Of a DNA stretch of 64,000 nucleotides, positions 1-11,700 are shown piece after piece. Location: NCBI RefSeq assembly GCF_030936135.1, contig NC_082637.1, positions 310,001 through 374,000 of the forward strand, read 5' to 3'. Made by a program: the position numbers and the translations under genes. How positions within the stretch are numbered: position 1 is the stretch's first letter; each line of letters begins with the position of its first letter. The notes under the pieces were generated by a model. It was not told where the DNA came from. It was given only the letters and a program-made list of their open reading frames with translations, and did not search any database. Source of the DNA: Gavia stellata. Lineage: Eukaryota; Chordata; Aves; Gaviiformes; Gaviidae.

Positions 1-3000
1 TTTGCACCATTAAATGGCACGACGTGCACGAAGGCTGTGCATCGTGTTTCTGCGCGCAAGCGGGCTGCTCAGGCCGAACCCTCCACTGCCTGTGGTGCGC
101 AGAGGGTTGGGACAGGCCTGGCTGTGGGCTCTCCTCCTTCCCCCTCCAGCAGCAGGACCCTGCCCAAACTGCCTGCGAGCACTGGGGGCTGCAGCCCCAC
201 GGCGGGGAGCGTGCCCAGCTAGGGGCTCCCCGCTCAGCAAAGAGGGGCCGGGGCCCTGGCAGTCCGTGGGCCCAGCGCAGCACTCCCACAGCTGCCCTTG
301 TGGGGCAGCCCCGGGTTCAGATGGGCTTTGCCCACCCCTCCCCCAGCGGAGTGGGGCCGGTGCCAGTCCCCTGGCCCTTGGTGCCTCCTCAGAGAAGGGG
401 ATCGGCAGGTGCCGCAGGGCCCCATGTCCCCGCAGCCCAGCTGCCGGGCTCTGGACGCCTGATCGGGCAGCTGGAGCTGTCGGCGGGGGCCCGCTGGGTG
501 CGTCCTGCCCGGTGCGGGTGCCCAGTGCAGCCCCCAGAGCCTGGCACAGCGCTGGGCCATGCTCGCTCCCCCGCCCACCCAGTGCCCATCGCCAAGCTGC
601 CGAAACTAAAACTGCGGCATCTTTATTTTCCATTATCTCCGTTACTGCCTGTAATGGGGCTGAGAAGCTGTAATGAAACACCCCTTCTCCTCCACTGGGC
701 ACAGGGTGCTCTACACACTCTGGAAGTTGTGGCAATTAACGTTTCTCATTAGGGAAGAGAGAAGGATGCACAAGCGCCCTCATTGTGTCCTGGGGATGAT
801 TCAATGCAGACTGGGAGACCTCTCCTTTCACCATTTCCCACTCGTCGTGGCCAGACAAAGGCTGGCGTCTAATTATGTTTTCACAATCTGTGCGTATCTT
901 TTAAGAGTCCTGTCAGAAACAAGTATGTCAGCTTTGTTCAGCTTCACTTCAGAGAGCTTTTTAACCTTAGACAGCAGTTTCTAAACATCCCTTCACAGCC
1001 TTCTCCACAGCAGTCCCCATCTATTGTCTCGAGAGCTTCTTTTACGGATAATAATAGGAATCCCTCTATTTTGAAACGCCTGTTCCTCTCTCGCCGGCCT
1101 CCCTGCAGATCCAACCTGCCTCTCTAGACCAGAGGACATGCAGTGCCCGGGCCCCCAGGCTTCCCTTCCCTGAGCTGTGCTGGTCCGGGGGGGTGCAGGA
1201 GCCCCAGTGAGTGGTCCCCGCTGAGTTCAGGGGGGATGTAGCCCTGCCTGGGCCAGACCCTCCTGTGGGGCTCCGGAGCGGTCAGTGCCACGGGGTGTGT
1301 GCCTGTGGTGGTGCCCAGCCTCCTCAGCTCACAGCTCTTTGCTTCCTTGGCAAAGAAAGTGCCATGCTGTCAGGAAAAGAAAGTGCCGTTGCTGTCGGGA
1401 CCTGGGAAATAATTTGCTAAGTGCTGGTAAGGAGACCCAAGTAAACTTCTGGGGGGAGGGGACGAGAACAAAAACTGTGTCCCTTCAATTTTCAGGTTTT
1501 ATTCCAGGGCTCCTTTCACAGGTAAGCTTTGTTTGCATCGCCAAGGACGCTGGGCTTGCAAGAAGGCCCATCTCCTCTGGCAGCTACGAGGGAAGGATGT
1601 CTCTTGGTGTGCTTGCACACCCTGGGCTGCGTCGGTAGTGGACACACACTACCAAATGGCTGCACGGGCTCTGCACACTCTTCCTCCTCCGGGGTAGGAA
1701 CGATCCCACTTGTCATTACTTGGCTGCAGCCCAGCTGCGGCTCTGATGCCAAAAACCCTCCTGCATGTGAGCACGTTTAACTGTTGCCAAAAAGCTCCTA
1801 CCTGTGCTTATTGCTCATGATTAACAAGCAGCTCCCCAAGAGTTCAGTGGTGCTCTTCCCCATTTTGACACTACTACCCTCCCTCCCTGTTGCCTCCAGT
1901 TATTCTGCATCCTAGAAAGCCATTGGAAAGACCCCCCTACTTTGTGATCAGCACTGACGCTTGGTTATCTGAGGTGGTCAAAGACTAACAGCAGGTAACA
2001 CCACAACGACAGGACAGCAGAAACAGCAGCTGGAGACACTTGTTCACTTTTATTAAGCTCCTGATCCAACACCTGCGAGGAAAACCCGAAAGATGATGTC
2101 AAGCTATGGTGATTGTTCTTTTATTGACGTATTCAGCAGGTCTTCTGCTACACGTTGTACATGTGAACGCTGTAGCGGATAAACTATGTGTAGTCATGTC
2201 CTTCAAGGAAGGCTATGAGTTTATTGCTGAAAATAAATATTTTAAGCAGCTAAACATAAGTGGGCACAGACAGGTAAATATTTTTCAAACAAATGAAGGG
2301 ACAGAGCCATATGTGAACTCCTGTCTTTCTTGTACCCTGTCTAGTTTTCTGTGTTCCTACACTTTCTTTCAAATTGTCCCATTCCATTTTAAAAGCTCAT
2401 TTGTTCATTTTGTTGTAAATATCTTCTCCTACTTAATTGGGTGCTGAGTCTAATAATCCTGCCTCGGCTTGTTAACTGTACAATAGCAGTCAGAGTTAAT
2501 GACCCATTAGTGATTAATTCCTTAAACAGCATCTAATTGCTCACTGTAAAACCTTTTCTTAAAACTGGATTAAATCATCTAGATCCTTAACCACTTCTTT
2601 ACTCTAACTTTGCTAAGGCTATTAGCCCGGCCTTTTCTGAGTGATCTATTTCTTCTTTTACTTAAACTGTATTAGCAAGATAGTATTTTTAGTGTTTACA
2701 TTTGACTTCTTTGCAACATCTGAAGTTCTAAGAAAGAATAATACCAATAAAAGACTGCCAGTGAAAATACTAAGAAATTTACTCCTTTGCAATGAGACAA
2801 CTGCAGACAGTGAATGTTGTTACGCTGACCATGGCGGACTACCTTTTGGGAGAGGTGGACTTGTAGGACAGGGATTGTGAGCGGTGGCGGCTGCTCACGG
2901 AAGTGTGCAGGCTTTGGCGGGTCAAGCGGTAAGCACTTCTTAGAGATTTGCCAAGAGTAACTTGGTCTTCGCTCAGTGTCCTGAATATGGGGCAGTTGGC

Positions 3001-5374
3001 AAGGGCTGCCCCGGGAGGCTCCTGGGAGCGAGTGCTACATGGAGATGCATCCTTGCTACCCTTCCACGGGCACGGATCCCTGCCCCCGGGGGTACCGCAC
3101 CTCCCTTCTCACAGGGCAAATGACTAGTGAGGAGGGGCAAACCTTCCTGGGAATGGGAGGCAAGACAAGTTGCGTCTGCTACCGGTCAAACTGGACTCTC
3201 CCATAGTCAACGGGCCTTGGGGAGAGCAGCCAGTGTCAGAAGCTGAGGGGCTCTTTCCCCTTTCCTTCCCTGCTGTATTTCACTGGGGGAGCAGGCTGAA
3301 CTAGGACCCTAACTGTGCTTGGAAAGCCTAGTTCATTCCCAGGTAAATCCCACATGACCGGTCTGAGCTCCTGTTTTTTAATCCGGGAGTGGAGGGATGG
3401 ATAGACATTTCTTTCTATTAAATTGTCCGCTTTGCATTTGCTTCAAAGTTCTGGAAAAGGAAAATCAAATCACCGTCTCTGCATCTGCTTCATCTGTAGC
3501 AATGTCTGCGCTGGCAAATGAGGTTAACCCTGGGTGATTTCTCATTAAGATGTGAAATGCAGAGAGGTAGACTGTTTTCACGAAAAGTCTTTCCATTAGG
3601 CCTGGCTGTCTTTGCCCAGCCCAGAAATCCCAGGCTTGACATACAGAAGTGTTGTGTAAAGTTTTGCACAGGTCAGCAGCATGACCCGTGCAGGAGAGAA
3701 GACAGTTACTACAAAGAGCTTTGAAGGTCTCTGAATTAATAAATATGAGGAAAATGCCATCATGAAACTCAGTCTCAAAGGCAGCATTTCCCAGCAGAAA
3801 GTGTCTTCTAATCTCTCTTTCTTCCCACCCCTGTTCAAAATCCTGTCGGTATTCAAGGAAAGTAGCAAAGACCCCTGACTTATTTAAGCCAAGGAGAGTT
3901 TTGACATCGAGTTCAGCTCAGTTGCTTTCCGGTGGAGCAAGACTGGCTCTCTGTCCAGGGCTCTCCAGCCCTGGACTGGCTCTCTGTCCAGGACTGGCCC
4001 TCAGTCCCTGCTGGATGGGGTCAGGAGAAGCGGCTGCATGGGTTAGTACCCAAGAATGCCCCCAGTTGTCACCCCTCTGGAGCAGCGTTGTGTTTGCTCC
4101 ACAGCCGCGACGGGTCACAGCCCCTGTGAGATGAAAACTCACAGAGCTCAGTCACAGTTTAAATCTCTGTTACGATCTGTGGGGGTTGGGGGCAATACTG
4201 TTCCTGTCCTCTGTCGAGCACATGTTAATGTCCGCAGGCGAGAGGGATGGTTGCAGGGTCTTCTTTCCAGCTGCCTCAGCTACACCTGACAGGGATTTCA
4301 AGTAAGAACATTTAGTTACTTACTACTGAAAAATCTCAAGCATCTGTTCAAAGCTCCTGGCTACATCTTTCTTCGGTTCAGTCTGTCGGGACATACTATG
4401 AAGACCAACTCCAACAGACATTAATTCAAGGGGTTTCCCTTCAGCTACGGTGTTTTGGGGCTGGACACTCAGGTTCTTTCTTCTATGCAGTCAGCATCTT
4501 CTTGTGTGACTGATGCCATGAGTTGTGAACCTTGGGACTTTATCAACTTCCTTCAGTAGTTTATCAACCACAGAGTACCCATTTACAAAATCCTATCACA
4601 GAAGAAAATGGTGGAATAAAACAAACAAAAGAGAGCGGAACGAAAAGCTGGTTAGACCAGGATGCTGGTCACTCTGACAACATTACCAGTTTTTCTGGTG
4701 GAGTGAATATTGTGTCTCCTCTATCTGAGCATCTCTCTGTTCTGCCAATGCGTGATGTGAAAATTGGCTGACATTTGGCAGTCATCCCTCCGTCATATGA
4801 CATTTCTGCCCCACTAAGAACTGTGAAATCAGCTCTGAAATGTTTGGTTCTGTGTAGAAAAGCAGTTAAAGTCAGCTGGACAAGACATTCAGGAGAGAGT
4901 TTAAATGGAGGCAGCAGAAATTTGGATGGAGGCAAGAAGAGGTAACAACTGAAGCTTTGGCCACCGGTACAGAAGGGAGTGCTGGGGCAGAAAAGCAGAC
5001 GGTGTTCCAGCTGCTGACCAGCGCAGGTATGACAGCGATCCCTCCTTTGATGCCATCTCAGCGGTGGGGCAGGTGCAGGGAGTAAGAGAGAGGCCTCTGG
5101 GCAAATCCAGAATGTCAACCAGGGGATGCTGGTTTTAAGCAATGCTTTTAAACGAAGGGCTCCTCAGGAAGACTGCCTCATCGGCAGCTTGCTCTTGCTC
5201 AAATGCCTCTGCTGCCTGCAGCGTGACTCAAAACCAAGACAGCTTGTATGGCAGGCAAACCTGCAGTTCATGGCTTCATAGTTTATGATGAACCGGTCAT
5301 AAACATGCTGCTCCCCCATCCCTTCCCTATAACATCCTAACAAATACCCTTCCAGTTTATTTGATGCTGCCTCT
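1..5374. other. Intergenic sequence, left edge
   Basis: The first 600 bases are GC-rich and carry long open frames on both strands with no protein-like text. The remainder is mixed. No exon, RNA gene or transposon was recognised apart from the tandem repeat at 3.9 kb. An AT-rich homeodomain-motif patch at about 2440-2570 may be a conserved non-coding element. Confidence 0.5.
3941..4010. repeat. Imperfect tandem repeat, 33-base period
   Basis: The 19 bases GACTGGCTCTCTGTCCAGG occur exactly at 3941-3959 and 3974-3992. A third, diverged copy follows at 3992-4010. Confidence 0.85.
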
Positions 5375-5500
5375 GTGGGCTAGGGGACTCCCATTTTACA
5401 TGCAGAGAAACTGAGGCACAGAGAAACATGACTCACCCACGCTCAGACAGGGGTGGCAGGACTGAGTTACCTCCCGCCTCTAGTGCCATTTGAGAGCCCT
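5375..5500 (-). mobile_element. MIR-like SINE fossil
   Basis: The plus strand reads CCCATTTTACATGCAGAGAA, then ACTGAGGCACAGAGAAAC, and later CTCAGACAGGGGTGGCAGGA. This follows the reverse complement of the amniote MIR core and 3' region (CCATTTTACAGATGGGGAAA, then CTGAGGCACAGAGAGG). It is short but distinctive. Confidence 0.6.
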
Positions 5501-6489
5501 TCAGGGAGCGTGGGCCATCCACACATGCCTGGCACATACGACACAGGCTCTGCAAGAGACCCCGTACTCTTCCAGTTCCACAGCTGGAGGCCAAGGGTGC
5601 TAACAGCAGTAGGTGCCTGCGCTTAGCATCCCACCCGGGTCTGTACAACGATTGCTCGAGTCTTCAGATAGTGCTTTGGCTTCTGGGCCAGGCTTCTTTT
5701 TTATTTCTTGGGTGTGTAACACGCGCGCATACTCACTCCAGTGACTTTGGCCACACGAAGAGTAAAGCCAGCTTCCCAAGCACCTTTTTGTGGTGCCCCT
5801 CTTATTTCACTCAACTCCTTCCTCCACTCTGCCTTCATCACTGCCAGGGTTGGGCAAAGCACTTGGGTATAGCTGTCCCAACCTGGCCCTGCACTGAGCC
5901 AAAATCAAACCGCTTGATGGCAGAACCCAGACTGCACATGAGCTTTCTCACACGGCCTTTTTCACGGAGCCTTCCTCCGGGAGGGAAGAGGGCCTTGGAG
6001 GGAGGGAAGGAATGACTGGCACACCACATGAGCAGGGGGATTTTTCTGAAGTGCTAATCCTAACTCCTGGCAAGACTTCGCGTTGTCTTTGAGCAAGGTG
6101 GCAAACAGGGACTAAAAGAGAAAGGCAAAATTAAAAAGGATAAGCGTTTTAAAGTTATAAAAATCCCGGGGCAGCAATTAAATACACTGGGTATTCCCTT
6201 TGGCTGGCATAGGTTGGGATGTCCGCCGAGATAAATGGGATTTACCCTGGAACTCAGAATAGCTAAGATGAAGGGTGCGGGTAATCACTAGTGGTCTAAC
6301 TGACTTCATACCCAGTTGGCTCCACGGTGCCTTTTTCTCCGGAGTTTGAGGAGCCCTGCAGGGCTGCACGAGAGGGCTACAGAGTACACACGGGGACACT
6401 AATTAGTCCTCACCTCAGTTTACTACTGCTCTGGGAACGTCAGAGGACTGAACCGCCACAAAAGGAGAAGAGAAGCGGGATTAGCGTTG
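5501..6489. other. Intergenic sequence before the isolated CpG island
   Basis: Mixed-composition sequence in which I see no exon, RNA gene or repeat family. Confidence 0.5.
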
Positions 6490-7200
6490 CGTGACTGGGC
6501 GCAGACGAGAGGCCGCAGGGACAAGCGGCACCTACCGATGCCAGACGTGCTCCTGGGCAGTAGCCCGTCGTCTAAGACACGCGGCACGCTACCGGGTCCG
6601 GCAGGACAAGGAGACGCGGGATGAGGCTGCAGACCCCCCGCCCCGCCCCGCCTCGGACCGCCGCCGGAGCAGCGCCCGCTCCCCCGCTGCGGCCGGGAGG
6701 CGGCGGCCGCGCTGCCGTGCGCCGGCCCGGGGAACGCCCCGCCGCGCCGGACTCTCCCGGTGAAGAGCCCGGACGGCCAGCTCTCCCCGCGGCGGGGGCC
6801 ACCGGCACCGCTCGGGTCACACCGGACACCGTGACACGCGGACGCAGCCCCGGGGCTCCCCTTGCAGCGGGGCGCTCCGGCGAGGGCCTGCCGGCCCGGC
6901 GCACCGGGCGGGGGGCGGGCTGCGGCGCGGGGCGCCGGGCGGCCCCCGGGGCCGGGGGCACCGGCACCAGACCGAGCTGCGCGGCCCGCCCGCCTGTGCC
7001 GCCCCGCCCCGCCCCGCCCCGCGGGCAGGTGGCGCCCATCCGTGGGCCGAGGGCGCCGCCTGCCGGGGGCGGGCGCAGCTCCGCTGCCGCTGGCCGCGGG
7101 GTACGGCGCTGCCCGGCGGGGTCGGCCCGGCTCCGTGGGGTTTAGAGCCGGAACGGACCTTTAGCTCGCCCGGGACCGTCGGCGGCTCTGCGCTGACCCC
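6490..7200. promoter_or_regulatory. Isolated CpG island downstream of GRP
   Basis: A GC- and CpG-dense block of about 0.7 kb contains a run of four CCCCG GC-box units at 7001-7020. It lies about 1.2 kb beyond the GRP 3' end and is attached to no recognised gene. Open frames across it on both strands are compositional and match no protein I know. Confidence 0.7.
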
Positions 7201-7287
7201 TGTGTCTGGCGGATGAGCCGCGCGGACGCGGGTACTTTGTGCAAAAGCACGCGTGGGACTAATTCTTCTCCCCGCCGGAGGTCGGGG

Positions 7288-7815
7288 GGCACCTCTGGAG
7301 GTCACCTCGCCCAACCCCCTGCTGCAGCAGGGCCCCCCGGGACCGGCTGCCCGACCACCGCCGGGTGGCTTTTGACTGTCTCCAAGGATGGGGCCCCCAC
7401 CACCTCCCCGGGCAGCGGAAGGCACCCTCACGGCCAAAAAGTATTTCCTGACGTTCAGAGGGAACCCCCTGCGTTTCAGCCGGCGCCCACTGGCTCCGGC
7501 CCTGTCACTGGGTGTCACTGGAAGAAGCCTGGCCCTCCCTCCTTTGCACCCTCCCGTCAGCTGTTTACACACTCTGGTAAGACCCCCTGCGCCTTCCTTT
7601 CCCCAGGCTGAAGGGTTGCGGCCTCTCCTCATAGGAGAGATGCTCCAGCCCCCCAGTCATCTTTTGTGGCCCTTTGTTGGACTCTCTCCAGTTTGTCCAC
7701 GTCCCTCTTGCACTGGGATGCTCAGAACTGGACACAGTACTGCAGGGGTGGCCTCACCAGTGCCGAGCAGCGTCACCTCTTTGTCCAGACCCGCTCCTCC
7801 TGCTCCGCGTTGAGC
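7288..7815 (-). mobile_element. CR1 LINE fragment, 3' region
   Basis: The plus strand reads as the reverse complement of a CR1 3' end: GGTCACCTCGCCCAACCCCC, then a CTTTTGACTGTCTCCAAGGATGG-type stretch, TTTCCTGACGTTCAGAGGGA, CTCATAGGAGAGATGCTCCA and GAACTGGACACAGTACTGCA. It is 5'-truncated, as is usual for CR1. The tail octamers are missing and many CpG changes suggest age. Confidence 0.88.
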
Positions 7816-8369
7816 TGTGCATGGACGGGTGCTCCCTGTCGTCCTTACAGACTGGTCTGTCAGTGCTCTCCTTTGAGGAAAGGCTGCGGCAGTACCTTAC
7901 CGCCTTGTCTGGGCCTCCCGTGGTGCGTGCGGCTGTCCACTCCACAAAACTGCAGCTGAGCAAGGAGCGTGGCTTGGCTATAAGGTGCTGTAGCCCCACA
8001 AAAGATGTCACGAGCTTGTTCTCCTGGGAGGCAATGCTCTTCCTTTAGTCTCAGGTGGACACACAATGGTCCTGGACCTGCTAACACACGGTTAGGAGTG
8101 TGCGGTGGGAGCACGCCGAGCTGCCGCATCACCTCCCAGTCAAACAAGGAGGCAGAGTATCTTTCAGCAGATCTCCTGGCCCCCTGCATGTGGAAGAGCA
8201 TCACACGCTCTGTGCTTGGCCCGTCGCTGCCTCGGGAAGGCAGCGTCAGCTGCACTCTGTGGAAAAAAAATTACAGACCAGGGAGCAGTTCAAGAGGAGA
8301 AGAGCTTCAGTGGAAAGTGAATCATTCTGTTGTTTCTGTGTTACTAGCTGCGGCACAGCCAATTTCCAT
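7816..8369. other. Intergenic gap between CR1 and GRP
   Basis: About 550 bases without any coding or repeat signal that I can defend. A CTCCTTTGAGGAAAGGCTG stretch near 7870 faintly recalls sense CR1 text. Confidence 0.5.
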
Positions 8370-8379
8370 TTTATTAACT

Positions 8380-8742
8380 CAAATAAAAGTATAAACTCAG
8401 CCTTTTTATTAGTACTATTTATTGCGAATGTTGAAATGTCATGTAGTTTCGAACTAAGAGATGAACTGATTGGATAGGTAAGTCATATAACCAGCTGGAA
8501 GACCCTTCCGTGACAATTATGTATATATCAAAGACATTCAAGTGAGAAAATGCAACCTTGAAAATGAAGTAGAGTTTAGTCATTGCTGAAACATACAAGA
8601 ATATGTGTATTTAGATATTTTACACAAGAAAATTTTGTTTACAGAAAAGAGACCTTGTTAATTATCTGATACAATCAAGTGCTTGTGAAATATAGTCTCT
8701 TAGGGAAAGTATTCCATTTCTTCATGATTTAGAGGCCTTCTT
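8380..8742 (-). other. GRP: GRP 3' untranslated region (inferred)
   Basis: AT-rich sequence follows the GRP stop. A cluster of AATAAA hexamers on the minus strand at 8418-8423, 8405-8410 and 8370-8375 marks the likely end, giving a 3' UTR of roughly 350 bases. Which hexamer is used is unknown. Confidence 0.6.
8405..8423 (-). terminator. GRP: Polyadenylation signals of GRP (two AATAAA)
   Basis: Two AATAAA hexamers on the minus strand lie 7 bases apart (8418-8423 and 8405-8410), about 320 bases below the stop codon. A third at 8370-8375 is an alternative. Confidence 0.55.
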
Positions 8743-8796
8743 TCAGCTTGGAGTGCTCTCTTTCGTACTCACAACTTGAAGCAGATAGTCCATCAT
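8743..8796 (-). CDS. GRP: GRP coding exon 3 (terminal)
   Basis: The acceptor TTTTTATTAG precedes 8796. The exon reads MMDYLLQVVSTKESTPS and stops at 8743-8745. It aligns with the tail of one human GRP isoform (LVDSLLQVLNVKEGTPS, from memory), which fixes it as the true last exon. A second frame through the exon stays open to a TAA at 8729-8731. Confidence 0.9.
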   Translation of the reverse strand: MMDYLLQVVSTKESTPS

Positions 8797-11700
8797 CTAA
8801 TAAAAAGAGAAAAATAGTATTTATAGACCAGTCCTGAAAAAAGTAATTCACTAAGTTAATAAGCCTAATATATATCTGCTCTGTGTATTCACATAACAAA
8901 CACATTTCTAATAATCTTTCCCAAACAGACCTCATTTGTCTTGGTTAGCATAATAACCAACTGCCAAAGTACGAGGAAACTCATTCTCTCAAATAATTCT
9001 GTCTGCCACGTCATTTATATAGTGTCTCATTAGTGGTGAAAAGCCAAGTCATAGAAACAATTTAAAGCTTATTTTCCAACTTACTTTTACACTCAGGCCA
9101 ACTTGCAGCAGAGATTTCCCTTCTGATCTTTAACTGCTTTAACTGTAACTTATTCACAGAACAAAGAGCAGGCAAGATCTTCCTTTGGCTGGTATTGACC
9201 AAAACCGGGAGAAAATAACTCAGGTGCACCACCCTAAGCCTAATTCCCACAACTATTATGCTCATCTCTTTGGCTTTCTTGACCATTTGTGTGTTACAGC
9301 ACTTTCCCTACTCTGAGTGAGTCTTTTAGAAATAATTTTTTTTTGTTCTTGAGAAATGTACAGCACAGTGTGAGCATTAGTGGTGAATAATGCACCGAAT
9401 GAACTTGAGCTAATAAGCAAGACCCTGAACTGAGTTACCTGAAGTACGTATCTGTATTTGCTTCTGCGGCCTTTAGCTTTGAGGCTTTCGGATCTTAAAT
9501 TTAAAATTCAAATTTTAAATTAAATCAGCTAAATTTGAAAGAGTCCATGAAACAAAGTCCTCACAGCACATTTCTTCCCAACACAGCCTGTCTTCGCTTA
9601 TGTTCAGTAGATGGGAACATAGGGTTGCACACCCCCAGAGACAGACTCCTCGTGGTTGGCATCTCTGCAAGTGCTTACTCCGTCTATGAGAATTACAGGC
9701 CCCTCGATGGCGATATGGCCTTGGGACAGCTATTCCATCAGCTGACAGTAGGGCTCACGATTTACCTTTTTTTGGTCACCTCAATTTTTCAATCCCTCAG
9801 TCCAACAGGCCGTTCCACAGCAAATAGTAACCCCCCGTAAACACGGTGTCTGGTTCCTCCTAGAATTAGTTTCTGTTTCAAACTGAAACACAGCCTGGCT
9901 GGAAAAGTATTCAATGCCAAGTACAAACTTCTCATACGCACTGCATCGTCATCGCCAGTCTGCTGTACCTGGCCACCTCCCACCGAGGCAGGTAGCTACA
10001 TTCACCACTCCTGCACGCGGACACCTTCGTTCGTGGTGGCACAGCAGCACCTCACATGAAGGTGTTGTCTAACCAAAGTTTGTGCAACATGGAACCCCTC
10101 ACATCCAGAAAAATCTACAGAATCAAAATCCAAAGGTGAATTATGCTCTTGTGCCACTGTGTACATGTGTGACTGAATTTCATACGTATACCAGAATTCC
10201 ACCTTCGCAAATAAGCAAGACCTCCTTTATTGAAAATAATTATTATCATTATTTAAACGCTTAGGAAACTATCACGACCTTCAAAAAAGTAAAGCACATC
10301 CCTTTCAATCTTCAGGTCGTCTTCATCTGGAAGGCAGATCTCAAGAAGACATACAGCTTAACTTCCAGGTGCTGGGTTTTTACTTTCCGAAGCCAAAGGA
10401 AAAAACAAGACGACGTATCTTATCTAGGCTGCACACCATCAGGCGTTGGTGTCCAACAGCAGGAAAGCACAGGTTAGGTACTACTTTCATGACTATGTTT
10501 TACTTCAAGATGGCGACAAAGTAACGGCTGAATGCTGGAAATCAAAGATTCTACAGCAAAGTGAGGTTCTGCAAGTGCTCCTGCATCTTAGCCACATGAT
10601 CTTTTTACTAATCATTGGAGAAATCTGGATATTCAAGGCAATAATCTCATCATTCCACATATATGTTCAATGTCTGACCACAAAAATGTGGATATTAATT
10701 TTGGGTAAAAGTACACACATACGGATATGATTCAACTTACCAGAGGCAACTTTCAGCCTTCGTAAGTACAGTTTATTACCAGATACTTTTAGAAGTCAAA
10801 ATATTTCCCTCTTTACACAGCATAATGGAATTTGCTTATCTAATTTGATTACAAAGCTGGACACTGCAGAGCTGAAGATGAGATAAACAGCTTCCTTTTT
10901 AGACAGTATTAATTGCAGTTATTATAAGCATCACTGTCATAAAGCCGTAGCCAGAAAGAAACCCATGGACAGTGTTCATGTTGGTGATGACTTAAATCAT
11001 GGCTTAATTTAACGGGTAAATTTTTACCCACATTCAAGTCAAAACCAAAGTATTCACTGACTTCACTGCACCAGGATTTCAGGAGGGAGACTGGGCTGAA
11101 GTTAGCCCAGGAATATTAACTACATCGTATTACAGTAGAACATGGGAAGAAGAAAAATCTTCCCATTAATGTCTTTAAGTGGGTGTGTTAATCTTTTTAT
11201 TCTATTTCAATGTCACCCAAAAGAATTCTGCAGCTGTATCACCATTACTGTGCCTGATGCATTATAAAGAAAGAAGTTTTCTAGTAAATTCTGCAATTTG
11301 CATTATGTCATCTAGACTCTGATTACCTTCTGTAAAACCTCACTGATACTCTTCCAAGTGTATTTTATAGGATTCCCCAAAAGAATAGGGGTGAATCTGT
11401 CCCGAAGCCTTGTTATCTTGTGAAATAGTGCTAATAAGTACATTAACTTGAGGGAAGAAGAGGCGGGTCCTAGGCACACATTACAGCTTACCAGGAGCCA
11501 CAGACTCATTTTGCAAGACCACAAATGGCCACAGCAGTGGCCAGCAGCATCAGCTGGGGGGGGAAAGACCTGCACGAGACAAAGACAGAGCCGGGAGCAG
11601 AAAAAACTCTCCAGCGCAGCTGCTCTATCCACCGATCGGCGGTACCTCACAAGGCAGCCGCGATAACGACAGCCAGAACGGCAACTGTCAACACGAGGTG

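Noticed and set aside
10-752. Overlapping 219-242 codon open frames at the left edge
   Set aside because: They are present on both strands in GC-rich sequence with no recognisable domain, so compositional.
6490-7200. Isolated CpG island as RAX exon 1
   Set aside because: No homeodomain or RAX-like peptide appears in any frame. RAX is expected further away.
9535-9840. 101-codon plus-strand open frame in GRP intron 2
   Set aside because: No recognisable domain or splice context, and it runs opposite to the gene.
10506-10517. YY1-like motif CAAGATGGCGAC inside GRP intron 2
   Set aside because: A single motif with no CpG island or start signals around it; expected by chance at this scale.
10446-10730. 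94-codon plus-strand open frame with hydrophobic C-terminal half
   Set aside because: AT-rich intronic sequence; the hydrophobic text follows from composition.
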